Origin: Nautiliaceae bacterium
GTDB taxonomy: Bacteria; Campylobacterota; Campylobacteria; Campylobacterales; Nautiliaceae
Length of the DNA: 40,715 nucleotides
Reading direction: 5' to 3'
Assembly (NCBI GenBank): GCA_027036005.1
Contig: JALVTJ010000019.1
Span: forward strand, 1 to 40,715
Position 1 is the stretch's first letter; each line of letters starts with the position of its first letter. The notes beneath the pieces are model-generated. The model was not told where the DNA came from, searched no databases, and saw only the letters and a list, made by a program, of their open reading frames with translations. This document shows, piece after piece, positions 1-9,134 of this stretch. A program made the translations under genes and the position numbers.

Positions 1-211
1 AAAAATAAGCGCTTATTGCTTGTAACCAATAAATTAAAATCGGTTTATCAAATCTCAAATGGCCGTTTAAATAAGTGGTTATAAAATTATGATTAATAAG
101 CATTTCTCTTGTGGCTTCGGCAAATACACCTTCATCAAGATTAAACAAAGGAGTAATAGATAAAGTTAAATAAAAATTTATTAAAATAGCTCCCAAAAAA
201 AATATTTTCAT
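1..211 (-). CDS. Partial ArnT/PMT-like (GT39 family) glycosyltransferase, N-terminus only, runs off the left edge
   Basis: Manual reverse translation from ATG at 211: MKIFFLGAILINFYLTLSITPLFNLDEGVFAEATREMLINHNFITTYLNGHLRFDKPILIYWLQAISAYF; the 'DEG.FAEATREML...ITTYLNG.LRFDKPILIYWLQA' pattern is typical of bacterial PMT/ArnT-like enzymes. Confidence 0.8.
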   Translation of the reverse strand, partial: MKIFFLGAILINFYLTLSITPLFNLDEGVFAEATREMLINHNFITTYLNGHLRFDKPILIYWLQAISAYF

Positions 212-222
212 TGATTTTATAT

Positions 223-660
223 TCAATATTGTCCCCTGTCTCTTACATAATTAAATGGATTCGTGTGAGATGTGTTATTCGGAACAATTACCGCATAATT
301 TCCTTTTTTATAGATAATTTTGAAATTATGCAACTTTTTAAGCTCCGTTACTTTTACTATTTTTGAGTTTTTATGTTTTGTAGCAAAATTTTTTGCATAC
401 ATAGGAGCTAATACAAAATATCCCAAAACAAGATAAATAAAATAAATACTTATAAACAATATTTGAGCGAATTGCACCCATTTGATTTTTAGTCCCGCAA
501 AGAAAAACACAATAACAATACCAAAATAAACAAGATTGAATTTAGGCAAAAAATAGATTGCAAAAATTTTAAGATTGTCATTTGGGATTTGTAAAAAAGC
601 GAATAAAATAAACGGAGTAAAAAAACCGATTGCCGAAACAATAAAAAATAGTTTTTTCAT
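223..660 (-). CDS. Small integral membrane protein, unknown function
   Basis: ORF 145 aa with several hydrophobic segments; 11 bp upstream of the ArnT-like gene. Confidence 0.6.
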   Translation of the reverse strand: MKKLFFIVSAIGFFTPFILFAFLQIPNDNLKIFAIYFLPKFNLVYFGIVIVFFFAGLKIKWVQFAQILFISIYFIYLVLGYFVLAPMYAKNFATKHKNSKIVKVTELKKLHNFKIIYKKGNYAVIVPNNTSHTNPFNYVRDRGQY

Positions 661-923
661 AGCGGCATTACCCTGATTTTATCCGTATCAAGTTTTTTTC
701 TGAGTGTCTCTTCTATTGCAAAAAGTGTAGCTCCTCCGGCGGAAGAACAAGCCGCACAAGCTCCTCCGTATCTTATAAACACATGTGTTTCCCCGTTACT
801 CTCCCTAACATCCACAATTTCGGCATATCCTCCGTCAAACGCAAGCATAGGCATAATGTCTTTTTTAAGAACCTCTTCAATAGCCTCTATTTTTTCTTTA
901 ATATTCATTTCTTCAAATTTCAT
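657..923 (-). CDS. NifU C-terminal-like (NFU) Fe-S scaffold protein
   Basis: 88 aa; 'MPMLAFDGGYAEIVDV...YGGACAACSSAGGATLFAIEETLRKKL' with CxxC typical of the NifU C-terminal domain. Confidence 0.88.
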   Translation of the reverse strand: MKFEEMNIKEKIEAIEEVLKKDIMPMLAFDGGYAEIVDVRESNGETHVFIRYGGACAACSSAGGATLFAIEETLRKKLDTDKIRVMPL

Positions 924-977
924 ATAAATCCTTTTTTATAAATATAACTGAAATTGCATTTAAAATCAAATTGTAGA

Positions 978-983
978 TATAAT
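978..983 (+). promoter_or_regulatory. Putative -10 box (TATAAT) upstream of the phosphorylase-like gene
   Basis: 'gtagaTATAATtttatc' about 20 bp before the start codon; no clear -35. Confidence 0.4.
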
Positions 984-1002
984 TTTATCAAAAAGAGATT
1001 TG

Positions 1003-1734
1003 ATGATAGGAATAATTTGTGCCTATTTAAAAGAAGCCAAGCCTTTAATTAAATATTTTGATTTAAAAAAGATTAATGAAAAATTTAGTATTTATGAAAA
1101 CGAAAAAATATCTTTGATAATATCGGGACAAGGGAAGCTAAATTCGGCAATTGCAACAACTTATCTTTTATCTACAAAAAAAATTTCAAATATTATAAAT
1201 TTTGGAATTGCGGGTAGCCCTGAATTTAAAATCGGTGAAATTTTTCTGATAAATAAAATTAATAATAAATTTTTCCCCGATATTTTAATTTCCCATACTT
1301 TTAGAGAAAGTGAAATAATATGTGCCGACGAGGTTAAAATAGGTGGAGAATTTAAGTTGGTGGATATGGAAAGCGAAGGTTTTTTTAAAGCGGCAATCAA
1401 GTTTTTAAAAGCTCATCATATTTATTTGATTAAGATTGTAAGCGATAATCTTGAATGTTTTAAACCTGATGATAAATTTATGGATGAACTTATAAATCCT
1501 CATTTGGAAAATATTGAAAAATTTTTTTATTCTTTAAAAAAAGAGAAAAAAACTAATTTAAGTTTGGCGGAGGAGATTAGTAAAAAATACAATCTCTCTT
1601 TTTCTCAAAAAATGCAGCTTAAAGATAGGGTAATGTTTTATTTGCTAAATAACCGAAAACTGCCGAAAATAGATTTTGAAAAAACAAACAGAAAAAACGA
1701 TTTTAGGAGAATAATGGATGAATTTAAGATTTAG
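1003..1734 (+). CDS. Nucleoside phosphorylase-like protein (MTA/SAH nucleosidase-type fold) with C-terminal extension
   Basis: ORF 1000-1734 (ATG at 1003 follows a TTG); 'NFGIAGSPEFKIGEIFLINKI' and 'VDMESEGFFKAAIKF' motifs of the PNP/MTAN family. Confidence 0.75.
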   Translation: MIGIICAYLKEAKPLIKYFDLKKINEKFSIYENEKISLIISGQGKLNSAIATTYLLSTKKISNIINFGIAGSPEFKIGEIFLINKINNKFFPDILISHTFRESEIICADEVKIGGEFKLVDMESEGFFKAAIKFLKAHHIYLIKIVSDNLECFKPDDKFMDELINPHLENIEKFFYSLKKEKKTNLSLAEEISKKYNLSFSQKMQLKDRVMFYLLNNRKLPKIDFEKTNRKNDFRRIMDEFKI

Positions 1735-2671
1735 ACATATTTATGTTGAAAAAAGAATTTTAAACAACGAATATGTTAAAAATATTTTGGCAAAATTTCC
1801 AAAAGCGGAGATTATAGAAATAAACCACTACAAAGACAGGTTTAATCCTTATTATCAGTCTTTTCGTGCACAAAAAGACGCTCAAAGCTTAATTCTGGCT
1901 AAAAAAGATCCTCCTTTTATATATGAAGCAAGCGAGCTTATTCAAAAGCTCGGAGTTAATTTTTTTTACACAACACCCATGCTAAATTGTATATATGATT
2001 GTCATTACTGCTTTTTGCAAGGGATGTATCCAAGTTCTAATTTGGTTTTATTTGTTAATTTCAATGATTTTTTCAAAGAAGTTGAGAGGGTTTATGAAAA
2101 TTTAGGAAATTTGTTTTTATCAATTTCATATGATACCGATATTTTAGCAGTTGAAAATCTTTTTGGCGTAGCTAAAAAGTGGGCTGATTTTGTAAAAGAT
2201 AAAAATATAAAACTTGAACTTCGAACAAAATCGGTAAATATAGATTTTGAATATCAGGAAAATTTAGTTTTCGCTTTTTCGCTCTCGCCCGAAACGGTAA
2301 TTGAAAGATATGAAAAATACACTCCCAAACTCAAAGCAAGAATAAAAGCTATTAAAAAAGTTATAAACAAGGGTTTTAAACCTGTAATTGTATTTGACCC
2401 AATTATAAAATTGCCAAATTTTAAAGAAGTTTATAAAGATTTTTTACAAAAAGTTTTTAGCGAAATTAATTATAAGAATATTGAATCAATTGTATATGGG
2501 ACTTTTAGAATGAATTCAACACAGTTTAAGATTATTAAAAAGCAGCTTCTCAGCGATATTTATTATTATCCTTACAGTGTAAAAAACGGGATTGTGGAAT
2601 ATGAGGATAAAGAGGAAGTAATAAAATTTATAGAAAATTTACTTCCCGATGTTAAAAAAATATTTGTTTAA
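1718..2671 (+). CDS. Radical SAM protein of the spore photoproduct lyase-like family
   Basis: 'TTPMLNCIYDCHYCFLQGMYPSSN' (CX3CX2C) and an overall SPL-like layout; overlaps the preceding CDS by 17 bp. Confidence 0.8.
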   Translation: MNLRFRHIYVEKRILNNEYVKNILAKFPKAEIIEINHYKDRFNPYYQSFRAQKDAQSLILAKKDPPFIYEASELIQKLGVNFFYTTPMLNCIYDCHYCFLQGMYPSSNLVLFVNFNDFFKEVERVYENLGNLFLSISYDTDILAVENLFGVAKKWADFVKDKNIKLELRTKSVNIDFEYQENLVFAFSLSPETVIERYEKYTPKLKARIKAIKKVINKGFKPVIVFDPIIKLPNFKEVYKDFLQKVFSEINYKNIESIVYGTFRMNSTQFKIIKKQLLSDIYYYPYSVKNGIVEYEDKEEVIKFIENLLPDVKKIFV

Positions 2672-3117
2672 AACCAGCATTTTTTATGGGCTACATATGT
2701 GTTGTAAAAATCTTCATCGGATTTGAAGAAATAAATTAAAGCTTCAATAAATGCAATAATCCCTATAATTATACTCGGTATTCCAAACAAAAACAGACCG
2801 AAAAACCATATCAAAAGCATAATTATTCCTTCTTTATTGCATCCTAAATAAAATTTGTGAATTCCAAGTGCTCCCAAAAAAAGTGCCAAAAGACCTGCGA
2901 CTATTTTGCTTTTTTCATTTGTGTGGGTTGTATGTATGTCGGAATAAATGTTTTTTGCTTTGTTTTCTTCCGCTTCAAAATCGACTTTTAAACCTTTTTT
3001 TGGTTGAATATCTTTATCGTTCCAGTCGGAATTGGTAAAAACATATCTATTTCCGTCTTCTCCTGATATTGCTCCTTCACCTTTTTGCAAATCGAAGTCT
3101 AAAATTTGCCCTTTCAT
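2668..3117 (-). CDS. N-terminal cold-shock/OB-like domain fused to a TM2 domain
   Basis: 'MKGQILDFDLQKGEGAISGEDGNRYVFTNSDW' (CSD-like) followed by 'KSKIVAGLLALFLGALGIHKFYLGCNKEGIIMLL' (TM2 signature). Confidence 0.8.
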   Translation of the reverse strand: MKGQILDFDLQKGEGAISGEDGNRYVFTNSDWNDKDIQPKKGLKVDFEAEENKAKNIYSDIHTTHTNEKSKIVAGLLALFLGALGIHKFYLGCNKEGIIMLLIWFFGLFLFGIPSIIIGIIAFIEALIYFFKSDEDFYNTYVAHKKCWF

Positions 3118-3224
3118 ACTTTCTTTCTCCTTTTTGTTTTTAATACAAAATTAATTTTATATTAAAAATTTCTTTTCGTCAAGATATTAAGATGATTTTA
3201 TATAAATTTTAAGAGGAGAAAAAA

Positions 3225-6200
3225 TTAATCCATTTCGTTAGGATCGAGAGGAGGTTTGTTGTCTTTTGGTGTAATAAGCCAGAAGTGTCTCACTTCGCTT
3301 CTGAAATTGTCCAAAATATATTTTGTTTTTTTGCTGCTAGTTGCATTATAATATTCTATTAGTCTTTTTTTAAGATAAATTTTAGGCTTTTCGTTTTCAT
3401 CGATATCAATTCTTCTAATTTCAATAAGATCAGGATTAATTTTATCTACAAGCGAATGTTCTTTATCATATACGAAAGCTACTCCTCCCGTCATACCGGC
3501 ACCAAAATTTATACCGGTTTTTCCGAGTATTATAACTTCACCTCCCGTCATATATTCGCACGGATGATCACCCGTGCCTTCGACTATCGCAACGGCTCCC
3601 GAGTTTCTAACGGCAAATCTCTCTCCTACTTCTCCGGCAATGAATAATTTTCCTCCTGTCGCTCCGTAAAGGCATGTATTTCCGGCCGCCGCACCGTTTT
3701 TATTCGGTATTATAATAATTTTACCGCCTGCCATACCTTTTCCTACATAATCGTTTGCAACTCCTTTTAATTCAATTGTCATACCTTTGCTTAAAAACAC
3801 TCCGAAACTCTGCCCCGCAACCCCTTTTAATTTATAAACAATGCTCTCATCTGGCAATCCTTCATCACCATAATATTTTGCAATAATTCCGCTGGTATAT
3901 GCGCCGAAACTTCTGTTTAAATTGCAAATTTCCGCTTTTACGACCGATTTGTGATTTGGGTTTTTGATTGTCTCCATAACTTTTTCAAGCAACTCTTTTT
4001 CAAAATTGTTTTTGTCAAAAGGAATGTTTTCTTTTGTTTTTACATCAATACCTTCAACTCTTTTTAAGATTTCGGAGAAATCGAATTTTTTTGCTATGTC
4101 AATATCTTTTATTTTAATCAAATCGTTTCTTCCGATAATCTCTTTTAAAGATTTGTATCCCATTTTGGCAAGCCATTCTCTTATATCTTCGGCAAGAAAA
4201 TTTATATAATTTATTATTTTATCTACGCTGCCTTTGAATTTTGCTCTGTATTCTTTATCCTGAGTTGTAATGCCTTTTGGGCATTTGTTTGTTTGGCAGC
4301 TTCTGCAAAAAATACACTCAACCGCCATCATAAGAGCCGTTCCAAACGCATATTCCTCAGCTCCTAAAAGTGAAGCGAAAATAACGTCTCTTCCTATTTT
4401 AAGCCCTCCGTCCGTTTCAAGCGTTACAAATTCCCTTAAATGATTTTCTTTTAGGGCGTTATGTGCTTCTATAAGCCCGAGTTCCCACGGATTACCAGCA
4501 TGGCGTATGGATGTTATTGGAGCTGCTCCCGTTCCTCCTTCCGCACCTGAAATGGTAATTTTATCTGCATATGCTTTGGCAACTCCCGCGGCAATTGTTC
4601 CAACTCCCGAAGTTGAAACGAGTTTTACGCTGATTTTGGCTTTCGGGTTTATCTGTTTCAAATCGAATATAAGCTGTGCTAAATCCTCTATTGAATAAAT
4701 GTCATGATGAGGAGGAGGCGAAATAAGCGTTTTGCCTGGGGTTGTATGTCTTAGTTTTGCAATATAAGTCGTTACTTTAAATCCCGGAAGCTGTCCTCCC
4801 TCACCAGGTTTTGCACCTTGGGCCACTTTAATCTGAATTTCTTCGGCATTAACAAGATATTCAGGAGTTACGCCAAATCTACCGCTTGCAACCTGGCGGA
4901 TTTTGCTTCTTTTGATTGTGCCGTTTCTAACCTTATCCTCTCCGCCTTCACCGGAATTGGATTTTGCTCCAAGTCTGTTCATCGCCTCGGCTATTGCTTC
5001 GTGAGCTTCGGGACCAAGAGCCCCGATACTCATAGCAGCGCCTATAAACCTTTTTATGATTTTTTCTTTACTTTCCACCTCATCGATTGAAATAGGGTTT
5101 TTATCGGATTTGATTTCAAGTAAATCCCTTATGTATGTAGGGCGTCTGTTTTCGACGAGGTTTTTAAATTCTTCATAATCTTTTTTCTCCCCGCTTTCCA
5201 CCATTTTGGTAAATTGTTTAACGAGAGGCGGTGTTACTTCATGATATTCTTCACCTTTTCTGAATCTGAACACTCCTCCGTTTGGAATTTTTTCTTCTTC
5301 AAATGCCGCTTTATGTTTTTTGTTTAGCCTTTTTTCTATATCTTCGTATGTTAATCCCGGAAGTAGTGTTTTGCTTCCTATAAAGCATTCATCTGTTATT
5401 TCTTGCGAAAGTCCTATGATATCCATCAAAGCGGAATTTCTGTAACTTGCAATGGTTGAGATACCCATTTTAGACATTATTTTTAAAATACCTTTATTAA
5501 GAGCTGAATGTATGTTAAAAAGGGCATCGTCTTTTGATAAGCCTTCTTCATCGCATATTACGCAAACAGTTTTAAATAAAAGATATGGATATATCGCACT
5601 TGCTCCGTAAGCTATCATTACCGCCGCATCGTGAGGAGTGATAACTTCGCTTGTAATCGCTACAATACTTGTTAAATGTCTTAATTTATGTTCAAGCAGT
5701 TTTTTATGCACTCTTCCTATTACCATAGCCATAGGTATTAGTTTGTGTTCTTTATCAAGTAGTTTGTCGCTTAAAAATATTATTCTAACTCCGTTTTTAA
5801 CGTCTTTAATTATTTTATCGGTTAATTTTTCAAGAGATTCTTTTAAATTTTCTTTAAAATGTGTATGATACGTTTTGTTTTTATAATCTTTTTCAAATCT
5901 TGGACTGTTTTCGTCTCCGAAACTTTCTAAAACGTTTATTTTTGTTTGGGTAAGAATTGGAGAAGTAGTTTTTAATCTTTTTGCATGTTCAGGTTCTTCG
6001 TCTAATATATTGTGAACTTCGCCAAATCCTGTATTAAGGCTCATTACAATTTTTTCTCTTAACGAATCGATAGGCGGGTTTGTAACCTGAGCGAATTTTT
6101 GTCTGAAAAAGTCGTTAAAACTTCTGTAAGGATATTCGCTAAAACACGCAAGAGGCGTATCGTCTCCCATACTTCCGGTAGGCTCTTTTGCATCTTTGAT

Positions 6201-7604
6201 CATTGGTTTTATCATTAAATTTATGACTTCTTTTGTAATTCCCGCATATCTTTGTTTCGGAATTAAATTTTTTATTTCAATCTTTTCATTTATAGCATAC
6301 GGATTTTCTATATATTCTTGAAGATAAATCATATTTTCATTAAGCCATTTTGTATAAGGATTGCTTGATTTTAGGTATTCGTCTATGTCTTTGTTTTTAA
6401 GAACAATTCCGAATTTCGTATCAACCCCTATCATTTGACCTGATTGAAGTTTTCCTCTTTCAGCTATTTCATCTTCATCAATATCGATAACTCCGTATTC
6501 GCTGGCTATTAAAATTCTTTCATCTTTTGTAATTACATATTTTGCAGGTCTAAGGCCGTTTCTATCAAGCACCACGGCAATGTATCTGCCATCACTCACA
6601 CTTACAGCCGCAGGACCGTCCCATGCCTCGAATCTGGTTGAGAAATATTCGTAAAACGCTTTAAGTTCGCTATCAAGATAAGGAGCGTTTTGCCAAGGCA
6701 TAGGAATTAGGGCTCTAACGGCTTTAAAAAAGTCCATTCCGTTTATTATTAAAAATTCCATCATTCTATCAAGAGAGCTTGAATCGCTTTCATCAAATCT
6801 TATTATAGGAAGTAATCTTTGAAGTTCATCTTGCGAAAAAACCTCGCTTTTAATGGATTCGGATTTTATTAGAGAATTTATTCTGTTTGCCTGAATGGAA
6901 TTAATTTCTCCGTTGTGTGCTATAAATCTGAAAGGCTGGGCAAGTCTCCATTCAGGCAGGGTGTTTGTTGAAAATCTTTGGTGAAAAAGCGCAAAATATA
7001 CTTTAAAATCCTTATCGGTAAGATCTGGATAAAAGATTTTTATGTAATTAGGCATTAACATGCCTTTGTAGGCTATTTTTTTGGAACTGAACGTAGGGAT
7101 ATAAAAATCCCTATCTTCTATGAAATTTTCAATCTCTTTTCTCGTAAGATATAAAAGTTCTTCAAATCTTTTAACCGCTACTATGGAATTTGGAACAATA
7201 AAAAGATGATAAATTTTAGGAAGTGTTTTTAATGCAAGTTCGCCCAAAGCTTCAGTATTTATAGGAACTTCCCGCCAAAAAAGAGGTTTTAAATCGTTTT
7301 TTATACAAAATTCTTCGATAATTGATTTTTGGTTTTCGTTTTTTAGGAATATTACTCCTATGCCGAATTGTTCGGGAAGATCAAATCCGTGTTCTTTTGC
7401 TATTTTTTTAAAAAATTTTTTGGGCATTGAAAATAAAAGTCCGCTTCCATCCCCACTTTTGCCATCAGCTGCAATGGCGCCTCTGTGCATCATTCTTTCA
7501 AGTGCTGTTAAAGCGTCGTTTACCATTTTGTGTGAAGGTTTTCCTTTAATGTTTGCAATTACTCCAAAACCGCAGTTGTCTTTAAATTCAAGTGTTTTTG
7601 ACAT
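3225..7604 (-). CDS. gltB: Glutamate synthase large subunit
   Basis: 1459 aa; class II glutaminase start '...DN-CGFGVIA', 'HQRFSTNTLPEWRLAQPFRFIAHNGEINS', FMN/FeS domain 'CIFCRSCQTNKCPKGI', C-terminal GXGXG repeats. Confidence 0.97.
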   Translation of the reverse strand: MSKTLEFKDNCGFGVIANIKGKPSHKMVNDALTALERMMHRGAIAADGKSGDGSGLLFSMPKKFFKKIAKEHGFDLPEQFGIGVIFLKNENQKSIIEEFCIKNDLKPLFWREVPINTEALGELALKTLPKIYHLFIVPNSIVAVKRFEELLYLTRKEIENFIEDRDFYIPTFSSKKIAYKGMLMPNYIKIFYPDLTDKDFKVYFALFHQRFSTNTLPEWRLAQPFRFIAHNGEINSIQANRINSLIKSESIKSEVFSQDELQRLLPIIRFDESDSSSLDRMMEFLIINGMDFFKAVRALIPMPWQNAPYLDSELKAFYEYFSTRFEAWDGPAAVSVSDGRYIAVVLDRNGLRPAKYVITKDERILIASEYGVIDIDEDEIAERGKLQSGQMIGVDTKFGIVLKNKDIDEYLKSSNPYTKWLNENMIYLQEYIENPYAINEKIEIKNLIPKQRYAGITKEVINLMIKPMIKDAKEPTGSMGDDTPLACFSEYPYRSFNDFFRQKFAQVTNPPIDSLREKIVMSLNTGFGEVHNILDEEPEHAKRLKTTSPILTQTKINVLESFGDENSPRFEKDYKNKTYHTHFKENLKESLEKLTDKIIKDVKNGVRIIFLSDKLLDKEHKLIPMAMVIGRVHKKLLEHKLRHLTSIVAITSEVITPHDAAVMIAYGASAIYPYLLFKTVCVICDEEGLSKDDALFNIHSALNKGILKIMSKMGISTIASYRNSALMDIIGLSQEITDECFIGSKTLLPGLTYEDIEKRLNKKHKAAFEEEKIPNGGVFRFRKGEEYHEVTPPLVKQFTKMVESGEKKDYEEFKNLVENRRPTYIRDLLEIKSDKNPISIDEVESKEKIIKRFIGAAMSIGALGPEAHEAIAEAMNRLGAKSNSGEGGEDKVRNGTIKRSKIRQVASGRFGVTPEYLVNAEEIQIKVAQGAKPGEGGQLPGFKVTTYIAKLRHTTPGKTLISPPPHHDIYSIEDLAQLIFDLKQINPKAKISVKLVSTSGVGTIAAGVAKAYADKITISGAEGGTGAAPITSIRHAGNPWELGLIEAHNALKENHLREFVTLETDGGLKIGRDVIFASLLGAEEYAFGTALMMAVECIFCRSCQTNKCPKGITTQDKEYRAKFKGSVDKIINYINFLAEDIREWLAKMGYKSLKEIIGRNDLIKIKDIDIAKKFDFSEILKRVEGIDVKTKENIPFDKNNFEKELLEKVMETIKNPNHKSVVKAEICNLNRSFGAYTSGIIAKYYGDEGLPDESIVYKLKGVAGQSFGVFLSKGMTIELKGVANDYVGKGMAGGKIIIIPNKNGAAAGNTCLYGATGGKLFIAGEVGERFAVRNSGAVAIVEGTGDHPCEYMTGGEVIILGKTGINFGAGMTGGVAFVYDKEHSLVDKINPDLIEIRRIDIDENEKPKIYLKKRLIEYYNATSSKKTKYILDNFRSEVRHFWLITPKDNKPPLDPNEMD

Positions 7605-7709
7605 ATTTTTCCTTTAAGAGCTTATTAATCCTATTTTATAATTATCAAATTATAGCAAAAAAGTTGCCATTTTAGGCACTTCTTGATTTTTAAATTAATA
7701 ATAAAATGA

Positions 7710-7715
7710 TATAAT
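7710..7715 (+). promoter_or_regulatory. Putative -10 box of the cfa promoter
   Basis: 'aaaatgaTATAATtg' about 20 bp upstream of the ATG; same aaaatgatataatt core as upstream of tRNA-Ser at 40610. Confidence 0.45.
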
Positions 7716-7735
7716 TGAAAAAAAAGGAGTAATTA

Positions 7736-8851
7736 ATGCTTTCTTATGAAAAAAAAGCAAAAGAAATTTTAAAAGGAAGCGGGATTGAATTAAACGGAAA
7801 CAATCCCTGGGATATTAAAGTTTTGGATAATAGGGCATATGAGAGGGTTTTTAAATACGCAACGCTTGGATTCGGAGAAGCGTATATGGACAAATGGATA
7901 GAAATTGAAGCGTTAGATGAATTTTTTTATAGAATTTTTACAAATAAAATTGAAGAAAAAATAAAATCTCCCGTAATGCTGCTGTATAAATTAAAATCAA
8001 TGTTTTCTAATGATCCATATGAAGTAGGAAGAGTTCATTATGATATAGGAAATGAGTTGTATGAAAAAATGCTTGATAAAAGAATGATATATAGTTGTGG
8101 ATATTGGAAAAAATGCGAGGATTTGCCAGAAGCGAAAAATTTAGACGAAGCACAAGAGCATAAGCTTGAAATGATTTGTAGAAAACTAAAATTAAAAGAA
8201 GGTGAGAGAGTATTGGATATAGGATGCGGTTGGGGAGGACTTTTAAAATATATGGCCGAAAAATATAATATAAAAGGAGTGGGTGTTTCCGTTTCCAAAA
8301 AACAGATAGAATATGCAAATGCAAATAAAGGCGATTTGGATTTGGAATTCAGACTTTGCGATTATAGAGACGTAAAAGAAAAATTTGACAAAATCGTATC
8401 AGTAGGTATGTTTGAACATGTGGGATATAAGCATTATAATGAATTTATGAAAGTTGCGAATAGATGTTTAAAAGACGATGGACTATTTTTGCTTCATACA
8501 ATAGGAAGTTTGGAGAGTGTCAAATCGTGTGATCCGTGGATAAACAAATATATTTTTCCTAATTCCATGTTGCCATCTCTTAAACAAATATCCGAGGCCG
8601 CAGAGGGTAAATTCGTTATTGAAGACGTTCATAATTTCGGATACGAATATTATCCTACGTTAATGAGTTGGTATAATAATTTTGTTAATGCCTGGGATGA
8701 ACTTAAAGATAAATATGACGAAAGATTTTTTAGAATGTGGAAATTTTATCTGCTTTCTTCCGCTGCGCTTTTTAAAGCCCGAATCAACCAGGTGTGGCAG
8801 ATTGTTTTATCTAAAAACGGTGTAAAAGAAGGATATGTGAGATTTTGTTAA
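7736..8851 (+). CDS. cfa: Cyclopropane-fatty-acyl-phospholipid synthase
   Basis: 'HYDIGNELYEKMLDKRMIYSCGYW', SAM motif 'VLDIGCGWGGLLKYMAEKY', 'FEHVGYKHYNEFM'. Confidence 0.95.
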   Translation: MLSYEKKAKEILKGSGIELNGNNPWDIKVLDNRAYERVFKYATLGFGEAYMDKWIEIEALDEFFYRIFTNKIEEKIKSPVMLLYKLKSMFSNDPYEVGRVHYDIGNELYEKMLDKRMIYSCGYWKKCEDLPEAKNLDEAQEHKLEMICRKLKLKEGERVLDIGCGWGGLLKYMAEKYNIKGVGVSVSKKQIEYANANKGDLDLEFRLCDYRDVKEKFDKIVSVGMFEHVGYKHYNEFMKVANRCLKDDGLFLLHTIGSLESVKSCDPWINKYIFPNSMLPSLKQISEAAEGKFVIEDVHNFGYEYYPTLMSWYNNFVNAWDELKDKYDERFFRMWKFYLLSSAALFKARINQVWQIVLSKNGVKEGYVRFC

Positions 8852-8900
8852 CCATTCATTAACCCAGAACATTTAAAATTCCAAAAAAAAGGAGTTTTAA

Positions 8901-9134
8901 ATGTTTGAAGAAATGATAATAGATGAAAACAATGTGGGATTTATTCCTTCTCTTGGAATATCTTTTCAGATGAACGATACGGCTAAAAAAATTATTGAGC
9001 TTATCAAAGAAGGAAAAAACAAAGAGGATATTGTTAAAATTCTTTCGGACGAATTTGACGTGAGCTGGCAAGACGTATATATTGATGTGGAAGATTTTTT
9101 TCAAAAACTTAAAGTATACGGACTTATAAAATGA
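8901..9134 (+). CDS. PqqD-like small protein (possible RiPP-recognition-element fold)
   Basis: 77 aa; pattern 'FIPSLGISFQMNDTAKKIIELIKEGKNKEDIVKILSDEFDV....VYIDVEDFFQKLKVYGLI' resembles the PqqD family. Confidence 0.7.
   Translation: MFEEMIIDENNVGFIPSLGISFQMNDTAKKIIELIKEGKNKEDIVKILSDEFDVSWQDVYIDVEDFFQKLKVYGLIK

Noticed and set aside
3456-7617. Several + strand ORFs of 63-90 aa inside gltB (3456, 3964, 4507, 4818, 5638, 7360)
   Set aside because: Antisense to a clearly coding gltB; low-complexity translations with no family signal.
8007-8324. Two minus-strand ORFs within cfa
   Set aside because: Antisense to a well-supported methyltransferase gene; Phe/Ser/Tyr-rich mirror translation.
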